The notes: generated by a model from the letters alone, not told the origin. 64,000 bases of DNA from Micromonospora eburnea (GCF_900090225.1 NZ_FMHY01000002.1:2294001-2358000); one strand, 5' to 3'; positions 25,952-34,905 are shown, numbered from the stretch's first letter. Translations and numbers: made by a program.

Positions 25952-27159
25952 GCCCCTATGGATGTCAAGCGGTCGATGGCAGGCTGGTTTGCTGCGGTGT
26001 CCGAGCGATGAGGTCGTAGAGCTCGCGTGCGACGTAGCGTTTCAGGCAGCGGATCGCTTCGCGTCTGGTTTTGCCTTCGCTGACGCGTCGGTCGATGTAG
26101 GCGCGGGTGCGCATGTCCCAGCGAAGTCGCGCGATGACGATCATGTAGAGGGCTGAGTTGGCTTGGCGGTCGCCGCCGCGGTTGAGCCGGCGTCGTTGGG
26201 TTTTGCCGGAGGACATCTCGATGGGGCTGACTCCGCAGAGGGCCGCGAAGGACGATTCGCTGGTGAGCCGTTGCGGGTTGTCGCCTGCGGCCACAAGCAG
26301 AGCTGCTGCGGTGTCGGGGCCGACGCCGTAACGCTGCAGCAGCTCGGGTGTGTGGGCGTTGATGGCCTCGGTGATCCGCTGGTTGAGGTCGTCGACCTCA
26401 CTGGTGAGTTCGATGATCCGGCGAGCCAGCAGGCGCAGGGTGTATGCGGCGGCTGCCGCGGGTGTGTCCGGCTGGCCCGGCTCCAGGTCGGCGCATCGGC
26501 GGATGAGCTTGGGGTTACTGAGCCCGGTCATCGGGTCGCGCAGCGCCGGGTCGGCGCCGACGAGGACGGCTTTGAGCTGGTTGATCGCCTGCGCTCGCGA
26601 TTTGGTGGCCGAGGCCTTGGCCAGCTTGAACAGCCGTATCCGCTCGACATGGCCGTCGCCTGCCTTGGCGAGGGCGGTGGCTCTGCCGGAAAGGACCGCT
26701 CGAGCTGCTGCTTCGGCGTCGATGGCGTCGGTCTTGCCTCGGCGGCGCCGGTGGGCCTTGTCCGGCTGGTTGACCTCGATGACGCCGATTCCTGCGGTCA
26801 GTAGATGGCGAGTCAGCGCCGCGCCGTAGGAATGCGTGCCCTCCACCCCAGATCGCCGAATCGGGCCGAGCGCAAGGGCCCAGTCCAACATCGCCTGGTA
26901 GCCCTCGGCGGTGGTGGGGTAACTACGGCTGTCTAGCAGAACACCGTGGATGCTGACGGCCGCCGCGACGTGGACGTCCTTGTGCGTGTCGACGCCAAGG
27001 ATCACCTCAACGGCGGTGTCATGCTGTTCGGCCGATGGCGGGTGCGACATGCTGGACACGGTTGTTCGGCTCCTGACGGCTCGGGAACGGATGGCCGTCG
27101 CCGGGCCGGCAGGGGCGGTCAGGACTGTGATGGCGCCTTGTTAGCGGCAAGGCCCCTAT
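25952..27159 (-). mobile_element. IS110-family insertion sequence (limits tentative)
   Basis: The transposase gene is flanked by an exact 8-bp direct repeat, GCCCCTAT, at 25952-25959 and 27152-27159. The copies are 1200 bp apart, a plausible core pair for an IS110 element, which lacks terminal inverted repeats and uses a short shared core. The transposase fills nearly all of the right side and leaves about 90 noncoding bases upstream of its start. In IS110 elements this end encodes the bridge RNA. The limits are inference: the repeat is short and could be chance. Confidence 0.6.
25965..27059 (-). CDS. IS110-family transposase (DEDD RuvC-like plus serine domain), apparently intact
   Basis: This is a 364-aa recombinase of IS110 elements. 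The N-terminal RuvC-like domain has the first Asp at residue 24 in ILGVDTHKDVHV, the Glu in GVEGTHSYG, and the DxxD pair in KTDAIDAEAAARAV. A helical linker is followed by the C-terminal Tnp20 domain: GVGPDTAAALLVAAGDNPQR, FAALCGVSPIEMSSGKTQRR with candidate catalytic serines, and RLNRGGDRQANSALYMI. The length is normal and I see no frameshift, so the element may still be active. The family moves by bridge-RNA-guided recombination. Its upstream side abuts a degraded IS5-type element. Confidence 0.93.
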   Translation of the reverse strand: MSSMSHPPSAEQHDTAVEVILGVDTHKDVHVAAAVSIHGVLLDSRSYPTTAEGYQAMLDWALALGPIRRSGVEGTHSYGAALTRHLLTAGIGVIEVNQPDKAHRRRRGKTDAIDAEAAARAVLSGRATALAKAGDGHVERIRLFKLAKASATKSRAQAINQLKAVLVGADPALRDPMTGLSNPKLIRRCADLEPGQPDTPAAAAAYTLRLLARRIIELTSEVDDLNQRITEAINAHTPELLQRYGVGPDTAAALLVAAGDNPQRLTSESSFAALCGVSPIEMSSGKTQRRRLNRGGDRQANSALYMIVIARLRWDMRTRAYIDRRVSEGKTRREAIRCLKRYVARELYDLIARTPQQTSLPSTA

Positions 27160-27254
27160 CGGGACACGTCCCGCCGGTCCGGCGGCAGCAAGCACCACCC
27201 GGGACCCGAGCCGACAGATCAAACTCAAGGCACCGAAGGGCCGGTCGTAACGCG

Positions 27255-28131
27255 GGTCAGACCCGAGCACCGGGCAGCACTCGATCATTCTCACAGTCGT
27301 AGCGGGTGGCCAGAGCTCGGTTGCGTTTCAGCTGGTTGATGCCGCACTCGACCGCGTGGCGCTGCCGATAGATGTGCGGGTCGAAGCTCGGCGGTCGGCC
27401 GCCCTGGGAGCCCTTTTTGCGGCGATTCGCGGCTTGGTCGGCCTTGATCGGGATGGTCGCGGCGATGCCCCGCCGGGCCAGGTGCTGCCGGTTGCCCCTG
27501 GAGCTGTACGCCTTGTCGGCCAGCACCCGGTCCGGTCGGGTCCTGGGCCGGCCGCCGCCCGGGCGGGGAACCCGGATTTCTCGCAGGACCGGCACGAACT
27601 GTGGGCTGTTCCCCGCGCTGCCCGGCGGTCAGCACTGTCGACAACGGCTTGCGGCCCTGTTCGCAGGCCAGATGAAGCTTCGTGGTCAACCCGCTCCGCG
27701 ACCGCCCCAACGCGTGATCGGCCGTTCGGTCTCGACACCACCGGGCGACTCGACCTGCAACTCGGGTCGCGAACGAGCGCCGGCGGCGTGCTGATGGGCG
27801 CGGGCGATGGTGGAATCGACGCTGACGTCCCAGGTGATCAGCCCGGCGTCGTCGCCGCGGGTCTGCAACCCGGTGATGATCTTCAGCCAGATTTTCCAGT
27901 GTGCTGCCACCTGCCGAACAGCCCGTAGATCGTCTGCCAGGGCCCGTAGCACTCCGGTACGTCCCGCCACGGCGACCCGACGCGGGTACGCCACCGGATC
28001 CCGTCGATGAGCCGCCTTTTACTCCACTTCGGCGGACGTCCTGACTTCTTCGGCTTTGGCAGCAGCGGCTCCAGCACCGCCCACTGTGCGTCGGTCAGGT
28101 CATGCCGCCTCGTCACCGGTATCGTGGCCAC
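27255..28131 (-). pseudogene. IS5-family (IS427-like) transposase, multiply frameshifted and 3'-truncated
   Basis: The gene is recognisable in four pieces. The DNA-binding start reads HDLTDAQWAVLEPLLPKPKK and SPWRDVPECYGPWQTIYGLF. The next frame carries IWLKIITGLQTRGDDAGLIT with the first catalytic Asp in VSVDSTIARAHQHAAG. The third gives GLTTKLHLACEQGRKPLSTV. The last gives [20 protein letters not shown] (second Asp) and [20 protein letters not shown] with the Glu. One change of frame is normal for IS427 elements, which use programmed frameshifting, but several are seen here. The C-terminal tail expected after ATRYD is missing, replaced from about 27295 by unrelated sequence. The element is dead. 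Confidence 0.8.
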
Positions 28132-28280
28132 GACGTCTCCGTGCAGATGGTCGTCTTGGTCGATGAACCATCTACCGGAGACCTCACTGTCTAACGATCA
28201 CCGACACGCCGAACGCGCTGCGTCAGACGATCTCGATCCACGTCCGCAACCTGATTTTCCAGCCCATCCGCTCTTGCGGC

Positions 28281-29498
28281 TCAAGCGACGTGGGTGGCGC
28301 GGGAGCGAAGGAAACGGCGTTCGGCGGCGTTGCCGGTGAGCGCGGCGGCGCGCTCGTAGGCTACCGCGGCCTCTTCGGCACGGCCTAGCCGGCTGAGCAG
28401 GTCGCCGCGTACCGCGTGGAGCACATGGTGGTGGTCGAGGCCGCCGAGGGCGTCTACGAGCGGTAGGGCGACGGCCGGGCCATGCACCTCGGCCACTACG
28501 ACCGCGCGGTGCAGCGCGACGACCGGACCGGGGGCCAGCCCCGTCAGGTGGTCGTACAGCGCGAGGATCTGCGGCCAGTCCGTGCCAGCGGCCGTCGTGG
28601 CGTCACTGTGCACGGCGTTGATGGCGGCCTGCAACTGGTACGGGCCCGGCCGATCGCGGCGCAAGCACCGCCTGACCAGGTCCTGGCCCTCTTCGATCAA
28701 CACGCGGTCCCAGAGAGCGCGGTCCTGGTCGGCCAGGCGCACGAGTTCGCCGCCAGGGCCGGTGCGCGCTGGCCGCCGCGACTCGATCAGCAACATCAGC
28801 GCAAGCAGGCCGAGCACCTCCGGCTCGTCGGGCATCAGCGCCGCGAGCAGGCGCCCGAGCCGTACCGCCTCGGCGCTCAGGTCGTCGCGGGCGAGGCTCT
28901 CGCCTGAGCTCGCGGTGTAGCCTTCGTTGAAGATGAGGTACACGACGGCGAGGACCGCGCGGAGGCGATCGGGAAGGTCGGCGTCGCGGGGCACCCGGTA
29001 CGGGATGCCTGCATCACGGATCTTGCCCTTGGCGCGGACGAGCCGCTGAGCCATGGTCGGCTCAGGCACGAGGAACGCGCGCGCGATCTCGGCGGTGGTG
29101 AGCCCGCCGAGCAGCCGGAGCGTGAGCGCCACGCGGGTGGCGGGCGCGAGCGCGGGGTGGCAGCAGGTGAAGATCAGGCGGAGGCGGTCGTCGCGCACGG
29201 GGCCTTCCTGTCCGGGGTCGGGTGCATCGTCAGGCGCCCGCAGCAACAGCGCCTCGGCGTGCCGGTCGGCCCGCGTCGACTCGCGGCGCAGACGGTCGAT
29301 CGCCCGGTTACGGGCGGTCGTGATGACCCAACCGGCCGGGCTGGGCGGCACCCCGTCGACCGGCCAGCGCTGCACGGCCGTGGCGAACGCATCCTGAACC
29401 GCGTCTTCGGCGACATCGATGTCGCCGAAGACGCGGACCAGGATCGCGACAGCGCGGCCATACTCCTTGCGGAAGATCCGCTCGATGTCGCCGCTCAT
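28281..29498 (-). CDS. ECF42-group RNA polymerase sigma factor
   Basis: This 405-aa protein joins a short ECF sigma factor to a C-terminal helical extension. Region 2 reads [20 protein letters not shown] and [20 protein letters not shown]; region 4 reads [20 protein letters not shown] and [20 protein letters not shown]. The extension (about residues 190-405) includes [20 protein letters not shown] and ends in a TPR-like segment ([20 protein letters not shown]). This fusion is characteristic of group ECF42, which has no dedicated anti-sigma factor and is encoded with DGPF-domain proteins, exactly as here. The start codon overlaps the stop of the upstream DGPF gene by ATGA. The DGPF protein, not a membrane anti-sigma factor, is the likely modulator. 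Confidence 0.92.
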   Translation of the reverse strand: MSGDIERIFRKEYGRAVAILVRVFGDIDVAEDAVQDAFATAVQRWPVDGVPPSPAGWVITTARNRAIDRLRRESTRADRHAEALLLRAPDDAPDPGQEGPVRDDRLRLIFTCCHPALAPATRVALTLRLLGGLTTAEIARAFLVPEPTMAQRLVRAKGKIRDAGIPYRVPRDADLPDRLRAVLAVVYLIFNEGYTASSGESLARDDLSAEAVRLGRLLAALMPDEPEVLGLLALMLLIESRRPARTGPGGELVRLADQDRALWDRVLIEEGQDLVRRCLRRDRPGPYQLQAAINAVHSDATTAAGTDWPQILALYDHLTGLAPGPVVALHRAVVVAEVHGPAVALPLVDALGGLDHHHVLHAVRGDLLSRLGRAEEAAVAYERAAALTGNAAERRFLRSRATHVA

Positions 29499-29833
29499 AC
29501 CACGGGCCGCACCTCAACCGGCAGCGTGGCGGCGCGAGCCATCCTGGCGCCCCATGCCAGAGCGGCGTCGAGGTCCGGTGCGTTGATGATCGTAAAACCG
29601 CCGAGGTGCTCTTTGCCCTCAGTGAACGGGCCGTCGGTGAGCAGCGCTTCGCCGTCGCGGTCGCGGACGACCGTGGCGGTGCTGGCCGGGTGAAGACCGA
29701 CGGAGAAGACCCAGGCGCCGGCCGCCCGCATCTCCTCGGCCAGCGCGCCGAGATCCGCCATGATCGGGGCGAGGATCTCTCGCGACGGCGGGTCACCATC
29801 GGGCTGGTAAACGCTGAGCAGGTACTGCCTCAT
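29495..29833 (-). CDS. DGPF-domain (YCII-related) protein, ECF42 partner
   Basis: This 112-aa protein carries the hallmark [14 protein letters not shown] motif of ECF42-linked DGPF proteins. The N-terminus ([17 protein letters not shown]) and C-terminal strand ([11 protein letters not shown]) complete a YCII-like fold. Such proteins are co-transcribed with ECF42 sigma factors, but their biochemical role is unsettled; a sensing or modulating role is an inference from linkage. It overlaps the sigma gene by four bases and follows the RibD-C gene by 14 bases, so all three are one operon. Confidence 0.9.
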   Translation of the reverse strand: MRQYLLSVYQPDGDPPSREILAPIMADLGALAEEMRAAGAWVFSVGLHPASTATVVRDRDGEALLTDGPFTEGKEHLGGFTIINAPDLDAALAWGARMARAATLPVEVRPVV

Positions 29834-29847
29834 GTCACGTGATCCTC

Positions 29848-30438
29848 TCAGGCGGCCGGGCGGTAGGTCGCGATGATCACACCGGTAGTCGTCGGCACCG
29901 CCTCGACCAGCTCCAACCTGCCGTACGCGTGCTCGCCCTCGGCGAACAGCTTCGTCCCCGTGCCGAGCGTGAGCGGGTGGATCGACAGCGTGTAGACGTC
30001 AACCAGGCCCGCCCTGGTCAGTGGCCGAACCAGCTCGCCGCTGCCGAGCACGACCAGGTCGCCCTCGACGTCGCGCTTGAGCCCGGCCACTGCGTCGGCC
30101 ACGTCGCCCTTCAGCAGGGACGAGTTCTCCCACGGTAGGGGCTCGGCCAGGGTGCGCGAGGCGACGTACTTGTGCTTGCGGTTGAGAACCTCGGTGTACG
30201 GGTTGCCGTCGGTCTGCCTCGACCAGAACCGGTAGAACTGCTCGTAGGTGCGGCGGCCGAAGAGCATCCCGCCGTCCGCGCTCATGCCCTTGCCCATCGT
30301 CTCGGCCATGACGCGGTCGGCGTACGGGTGGGCCCAGCCGCCGTGCGGAAAGCCTCCCCGCTCGTCCTCGTCGGCTCCGCCCGGTGCCTGCATGACCCCG
30401 TCGAGCGTCACGTTCTCGACCACAACGAGCTTGCCCAT
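29848..30438 (-). CDS. Dihydrofolate-reductase-like (RibD C-terminal domain) protein
   Basis: This 196-aa protein has the RibD-C/DHFR-like fold: GKLVVVENVTLDGVMQAPGG at the start, GGMLFGRRTYEQFYRFWSR, KHKYVASRTL, VVLGSGELVRPLTRAGLVDV and YTLSIHPLTLGTGTKLF. These are the nucleotide- and substrate-binding elements of the family. Most relatives are uncharacterised NADPH-dependent reductases and are rarely true DHFR. The ATG at 30438 has GGGAG close upstream; an in-frame start 15 codons earlier is less likely. It is the first gene of the ECF42 operon. A fragment of the chitinase-type palindrome (TAGGAAACTTTC, 30524-30535) lies about 85 bp upstream. Confidence 0.88.
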   Translation of the reverse strand: MGKLVVVENVTLDGVMQAPGGADEDERGGFPHGGWAHPYADRVMAETMGKGMSADGGMLFGRRTYEQFYRFWSRQTDGNPYTEVLNRKHKYVASRTLAEPLPWENSSLLKGDVADAVAGLKRDVEGDLVVLGSGELVRPLTRAGLVDVYTLSIHPLTLGTGTKLFAEGEHAYGRLELVEAVPTTTGVIIATYRPAA

Positions 30439-30722
30439 CGCGCTCTCCCTGCGTGCAGGGCCAGCCCCTTGCCAGCCCGTCACCAGCTACACGAACGAAC
30501 CGCCCCCGGATCGACAAGGCGCGTAGGAAACTTTCACCCGGGGCCCGCAGCCGGGCCTCGATCCGACCACTCGTGCGTACCCACTGCTTTGCCGCGATGA
30601 GGGTGTCGAGAACGGCTCAGGTTGATCGCACCAAAGGGCGCGAGCGCCAGAGCCCGCAGCGGGGATCACCCGTTACCTAATGAGTCCCGAACGGCCCGCC
30701 CGGTCCGCGGGATGCCTGCCCG

Positions 30723-31361
30723 TTACCTGGCCCTTGAGGTCGCCAAAAAGATCGGCGGCGTGGGCTCGGCGAGCCGTTCGTGGGTGGTCCGGCTCGCTGA
30801 GTACACGCCTGCACACCTCTGGACCGAGCCAGGTCTCGTGCAAGACCGGCGGACCTTGGCGGGGCCGGACCACCTCGTGACCTTGGGCAGGATGTTGATC
30901 GTGGTTGCAGCCGCGCCGACGTCAGCGGACAGTTGGTGCCGGAGTTCGCTGGCGAGCGCGCGCAGAGCGTGCGACTCGTCCGCGTGCAATGGCTGCTCGC
31001 AGGCGTCGCGGTCGTCGGGTATCGCTTGGGCGAGGGAGTTCAGCAGCCGTATGTATACGTCCTTCGCGGCCACGGTAAGAAACATTCCTCCCGCGCTCTC
31101 GCCGAAGTACCAGTCGTGGAAGTTCTGGCGAAACCGACGAAGGTCTTGTCGCGTCGGGACTTCGGTGGGTCGCCAGTACCGTGGAAGGCACTTGGAGATG
31201 TGGAACAGTTGTTGGTAGCTTTCCAGCCGCTTGTCCCGCAGCGCGCGATCGTATGAGTGTTCAAGGTCCAGGCGTTTGGTGGACCGCGTTGTGAGGTACG
31301 TGGCGACGGCGCTGAGAAGCGCTCCGAGAACCACGCCGACGAGGCCGACGAACGCCGCCAT
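30723..31361 (-). CDS. Membrane-anchored protein of unknown function
   Basis: This 212-aa protein has a single N-terminal membrane helix (MAAFVGLVGVVLGALLSAVA). A basic stop-transfer and a charged helix follow (YLTTRSTKRLDLEHSYDRAL, RDKRLESYQQLFHISKCLPR). The rest is helical and soluble (FRQNFHDWYFGESAGGMFLT, AAKDVYIRLLNSLAQAIPDD, HALRALASELRHQLSADVG). The plan (short membrane anchor, DKRLESYxxL motif, cytoplasmic helical domain) is common among hypothetical actinobacterial proteins, but I know of no assigned role. The last 50 residues become basic and low in similarity and may be an extension after a lost stop. The ATG at 31361 has GAGAGGA upstream. Confidence 0.65.
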   Translation of the reverse strand: MAAFVGLVGVVLGALLSAVATYLTTRSTKRLDLEHSYDRALRDKRLESYQQLFHISKCLPRYWRPTEVPTRQDLRRFRQNFHDWYFGESAGGMFLTVAAKDVYIRLLNSLAQAIPDDRDACEQPLHADESHALRALASELRHQLSADVGAAATTINILPKVTRWSGPAKVRRSCTRPGSVQRCAGVYSASRTTHERLAEPTPPIFLATSRAR

Positions 31362-31642
31362 TGCATCATCCTCTCGTCCGGGCCGTGCATGTGACGTACC
31401 CCGGATGCAACCCTCGGGCCGGGCGACCCGGATCACAATCACCAAGCGGACAGCCGCCATCCGGTCATCGGCACGCGCGTGTACGGGATCGAGCCGACGC
31501 CTGCGCCGGACATCTAGGGGGAGTGACGGGAGTTCCTGCCTTCCGGCGCGCCCGCTCGGCGGCAGATCCGCGCACGTGATCATGCGCTCATTGCGTCCCA
31601 CGGCGTGGCGGGCCGCTCAGGAGCAAGTGATCTACTCGATGG

Positions 31643-32326
31643 GTGAGCAACCTGCGAGATCTCATCGTCCGCTGGCAGCACGGCTGGGGCGTGGCTCGCG
31701 CGCTGCCCGCCGCCGAAGACGTAGGCGGCGCGTTGCGGGTCCGGTGCATGCAACCCGGCCGCGACATCGAGTATGTCGCGCTCGATGCCGGCGAGGACTT
31801 CACGTCGCTCACCACGCTGGCTGAGCTGGTCGCTGGCGAGGACTCCGTCACATGGCTGACCGTGCCCACCACCGACCCGGCGCGGGCGGCCTCGGCTCTG
31901 GCCGCCGCTGGCCTGATCGTGCTTAAGCACTCGGAACTGCTGATGACAGCCGATTTTCGCGGGCATCCGCAGAGCATGCCCGTCGCACCGTACCGGCTCC
32001 TGACCCAGGTCGACTCGCACAGAGGCGACAGCGTGGTCACGGCCACGGTACGGCACGAGTCGGGAGAGGTCGGTGCGCGCGGGACGATGGGACTGGCCGG
32101 TACGGATGCGGTCGCAGACCGGATCGAGACCATGCCGGCTCATCGCCGCAAAGGCCTAGCCAGCGCGGTCATGAGCGCACTAGCCCGTTCCGCGATCGAA
32201 GAAGGCGTTGAACAGGGCATTCTCATCGCCAGCGAGGACGGTCAACGCCTGTACAGGACGCTCGGCTGGCAGCCGGTGGCCGATGTACTGATCGCAACGA
32301 CGCCCGGCAACACGTACCCGTCCTGA
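31643..32326 (+). CDS. GNAT family N-acetyltransferase
   Basis: This 227-aa protein has a C-terminal GNAT domain. The acetyl-CoA loop is in IETMPAHRRKGLASAVMSAL (the R/Q-x-x-G-x-A signature as HRRKGLA). It is followed by IEEGVEQGILIASEDGQRLY and RTLGWQPVAD, the usual late motif with the Tyr. The N-terminal 110 residues form a less conserved domain (WQHGWGVARALPAAEDVGGA). The substrate is not predictable. The start is GTG at 31643. The gene is divergent from the membrane-anchored protein, and a hairpin follows about 28 bases after its stop. Confidence 0.85.
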   Translation: MSNLRDLIVRWQHGWGVARALPAAEDVGGALRVRCMQPGRDIEYVALDAGEDFTSLTTLAELVAGEDSVTWLTVPTTDPARAASALAAAGLIVLKHSELLMTADFRGHPQSMPVAPYRLLTQVDSHRGDSVVTATVRHESGEVGARGTMGLAGTDAVADRIETMPAHRRKGLASAVMSALARSAIEEGVEQGILIASEDGQRLYRTLGWQPVADVLIATTPGNTYPS

Positions 32327-32353
32327 ACGGCGCAGATAGCGTCGGCCGACCCA

Positions 32354-32376
32354 CGCCTCTCGGCGTCGCCGAGGCG
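32354..32376 (+). terminator. Hairpin terminator after GNAT gene
   Basis: CGCCTC, a one-base bulge and CGG pair with CCGAGGCG around a CGTCG loop, 28 bases past the acetyltransferase stop. The stem is GC-rich without a T-run, which is common for actinobacterial terminators. Confidence 0.5.
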
Positions 32377-32555
32377 AGCGCGCAATCCAACGCCCGACGA
32401 CAACGGCGTGCTGATCTCGGCACGTCCGGACGTGAGTCAGCCCGGAGAACAGTCACCGTGCGTAACGAGCGCTTCGTGGCAGAAGCGGATACCCGGCGCG
32501 TCCGCTCTATCGGGCGGGCTCGACGGGCGGATCGTGCCGATGGCAGCATGACCGC

Positions 32556-33034
32556 GTGGTACCGCTAAGGGTGATCAGAGGCGACGCGACCAGTCCCCAG
32601 GCCAAGGGGCCAAAGATCATCGCTCATATATCTGCAACGACCTCGGCGGATGGGGTAAGGGCTTTGTCCTGGCGATCTCCCGCCGGTGGCCGGCGCCCGA
32701 ACGTGCCTACCGACAGTGGCACCGCGAGCGCTCCGGCAACGACTTCGGCCTTGGCGCCACGCAGCTGGTCCAAGTTCAGCCCGACACCTGGGTGGCCAAC
32801 ATGGTCGCCCAGCGCGGCATCCGCAGCGGCAGCAGCGGGCCACCGATCCGATACGACGCTGTTGCGGAGTGCCTGAACGCGGTCGCCGAGCACGCCGGGA
32901 GGTTGATCGCCTCGGTCCACATGCCGCGCATCGGCTGTGGCCTTGCCGGCGGCCGGTGGGACCGCATCGAACCGCTCATCGTCGAGGCCTTGTGTGACCG
33001 CGACATCGCCACCACCGTTTACGACCACGGTTGA
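32556..33034 (+). pseudogene. Macro-domain protein disrupted by a 2-bp AT insertion
   Basis: The frame from GTG at 32556 encodes VVPLRVIRGDATSPQAKGPK and IIAHI, the start of a macro (ADP-ribose-binding) domain. It is thrown out of frame at the sequence CATATATC. Removing one AT (32628-32629) restores ICNDLGGWGKGFVLAISRRW, GATQLVQVQPDTWVANMVAQ, DAVAECLNAVAEHAGRLIAS and VHMPRIGCGLAGGRWDRIEP through to the stop at 33034, a complete domain of about 158 residues. GGWGKGF and RIGCGLAGG are the ligand-loop motifs. The gene is therefore intact except for a dinucleotide-repeat slip. It may be an assembly error, a recent mutation or a phase-variable switch. Confidence 0.8.
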
Positions 33035-33168
33035 CCGGTCGGCACAACGCTCGTATCGCGCCCACTGCGGCAGATCTGGATGGCTGCTTACTGTAGCCGC
33101 ACTCAATCTGCGCAGGAGAACGGTCCTCGGGTGACCGCGAGCAGGGCTACCGGTGGGGAACCCAACGG

Positions 33169-33402
33169 TCAGTAGAGCTGGACCTCCCAAGAGGCAAGGT
33201 CTGCTTCTCCAGAAGGAAGCTTGCCAGTGCAGTACTGGTAGAGCCACGTCGCGGCGCGACGCTCGGCGTACTTCTCGTTGGTTGGGACTCCGTGCTCGTC
33301 AAGTTCGAGGACATTAGCGAAGATAGCGAAGCATGTCTCCATCTGAGAAGGTGAGTCCTTCAACTCGTCCCAGTAGTTGATTCCCTCGGTGCTGCGTCCT
33401 CA
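33169..33402 (-). pseudogene. C-terminal remnant of a DUF7677-like protein
   Basis: The peptide TEGINYWDELKDSPSQMETC, then FAIFANVLELDEHGVPTNEK, YAERRAATWLYQYC and a final WEVQLY resembles the end of small proteins of the DUF7677 type (FANVLE-DE-G...KYAERRAA...W-V-LY). An in-frame stop lies just upstream near 33403, and no family start is visible, so only the C-terminal part remains. A TTG at 33363 could still start a 64-aa peptide, but it has no ribosome site. Function is unknown. Confidence 0.5.
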
Positions 33403-33520
33403 ACTCGGCGCGTCCGGCTGAGCTGGTTACCTTGCGTGACGAGCGCTACGCGGCATGTGCGGAAGTTGCCGGCACTCGCAGACCGATCGAATGTGCCAGG
33501 ATCGGCTGGCACTGGCGTGG

Positions 33521-34693
33521 TTACGCGTGGCCGCCTACGGTCACCGTGCCGATGGTCAGCTCTGGTTTGCCCTCTAGGATTTCCCCGATACGTTCCACCT
33601 GGTCGTCGAGATCCCGACGCTCGGCGACAGTGAGCGGCGTAAGCGGCTCGACCGTGACGTGCAGTTTGCGTCCGGAGCGGCGCTGGTGCCACACACCTGC
33701 GACGGTGCCGTGGATGAGCAGTACCGGAAAGTTGCCGGCCTGACCGCCGGCGAGCGCGCGTTGCGCGGCAGGTCCCGGGAAGAGCCGCTCACGCGGGTGG
33801 CAGCCAACGGTGTAGGCGTCGAAGTATGGCAATAGCCGCACACCGTGCGGTGGCGTGGGTGGCGGCGCGGTGTCGCCGGCACGGACCCAAGCGGGGCTGC
33901 CGTCGACGTCGACCTGCTCCAGTTCACCGGCGAGGGAGTCGAACAATTCGGTCGCCCAGCGGCGAGGCGCGGATAGCCACTGCGCGAACTGCTGCGGTGT
34001 GGCCGGGCCGTACGCGTGCAGGTAGCGCCGGACCAGGCCGGCGAGGGCGTCGGAAGCCTGGGCCGGCTGAAATCCGGGTAGCCACCGCCGTGGGCTGGTG
34101 TAGGTGACCTTCCGCCCTCGGTTCGGGCCGAAACATAGTGCCCCGCGGTGCGCGGCCAGGTGCATGACCTGCCGCCAGCGCGGCCACATGGCCCCGAAGG
34201 CCGGCACCACCGGGTCGGCGGCCCAGGGGCCCGTGCGGGCGGCCACCTCTGCGCTGAGTTCGTCGATGGTCAGTTCCGCGTCGGCCAACGCCGCCGCGAC
34301 CGCCGCGACGACCTCGTCGGTTTGGTCGGGAGTCAGCCGCGAGTCGGCAGGCATGCTGTTCGAAGAAGGTGGGATCGCGCCGAGCGCGCCGGTCCACAGT
34401 GGCAGCTCACGGGTCGGTAGCAGGTGCACGGTACCGCGTGGCCCGAACGTCTTGACCAGACTGCGTTCGCGCCACAACGCATCAGCAACATCGACCCGGG
34501 TCGCACCTGCGACGCGCAGCCCGATCGACACCTCAGCGGCGGACAGCACCTGAGCGTGCGCGCCGCACACGGCGGCTACAGCATCGGCGGGTTCACCGTC
34601 GCGTACCGGGGCGGACAGCCCGTGCCGATCAAGCCGTCGGCCCGATACATCGGACCAGGACAGCCGCGGCACGGCGGTAGAACGGCTGGTCAT
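33521..34693 (-). CDS. Winged helix DNA-binding domain protein (HTH_42 / AlkZ-like)
   Basis: This 390-aa protein is of the HTH_42 family, which includes the DNA glycosylase AlkZ that unhooks DNA crosslinks made by certain natural products. Family features are the N-terminal ADAVAAVCGAHAQVLSAAEV and GLRVAGATRVDVADALWRER, the motif LVKTFGPRGTVHLLPTRELP, and the C-terminal LLPYFDAYTVGCHPRERLFP and VLLIHGTVAGVWHQRRSGRK. AlkZ enzymes need a QxQ motif; the AHAQVL segment offers only a partial counterpart, so glycosylase activity is unproven. The length is typical. It stands alone, with no biosynthetic cluster nearby to suggest self-resistance. Confidence 0.85.
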   Translation of the reverse strand: MTSRSTAVPRLSWSDVSGRRLDRHGLSAPVRDGEPADAVAAVCGAHAQVLSAAEVSIGLRVAGATRVDVADALWRERSLVKTFGPRGTVHLLPTRELPLWTGALGAIPPSSNSMPADSRLTPDQTDEVVAAVAAALADAELTIDELSAEVAARTGPWAADPVVPAFGAMWPRWRQVMHLAAHRGALCFGPNRGRKVTYTSPRRWLPGFQPAQASDALAGLVRRYLHAYGPATPQQFAQWLSAPRRWATELFDSLAGELEQVDVDGSPAWVRAGDTAPPPTPPHGVRLLPYFDAYTVGCHPRERLFPGPAAQRALAGGQAGNFPVLLIHGTVAGVWHQRRSGRKLHVTVEPLTPLTVAERRDLDDQVERIGEILEGKPELTIGTVTVGGHA

Positions 34694-34905
34694 CCGAGCA
34701 CATCTCCCACTGTCGTCGCTGAAGTGTTGGTGATGATGGTGCGGGCACCGCGCCGGCCGCCGGCAGCACCGCCCTGGTACGTCGCCGCGTCGTGACGAAC
34801 GAGTGGACCTCCGCGCCCGACGGGCGGTGGGACCGGTAGCACCTGAGTGTGGGCGGTCGTGGTATCTCCGGCCTTGTCCGGTCTTCGGATGGCCGTTGAA
34901 CGCGT
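34694..34905. other. Intergenic region
   Basis: This stretch upstream of the winged-helix gene and before the next terminator shows no gene. It presumably contains the winged-helix gene promoter; I see no clear boxes. Confidence 0.4.

Noticed and set aside
33408..33520. Plus-strand peptide LRDERYAACAEVAG resembling VRNERFVAEAD near 32460
   Set aside because: The two stretches look related, but neither is a gene and the similarity is too short to call a repeat family.
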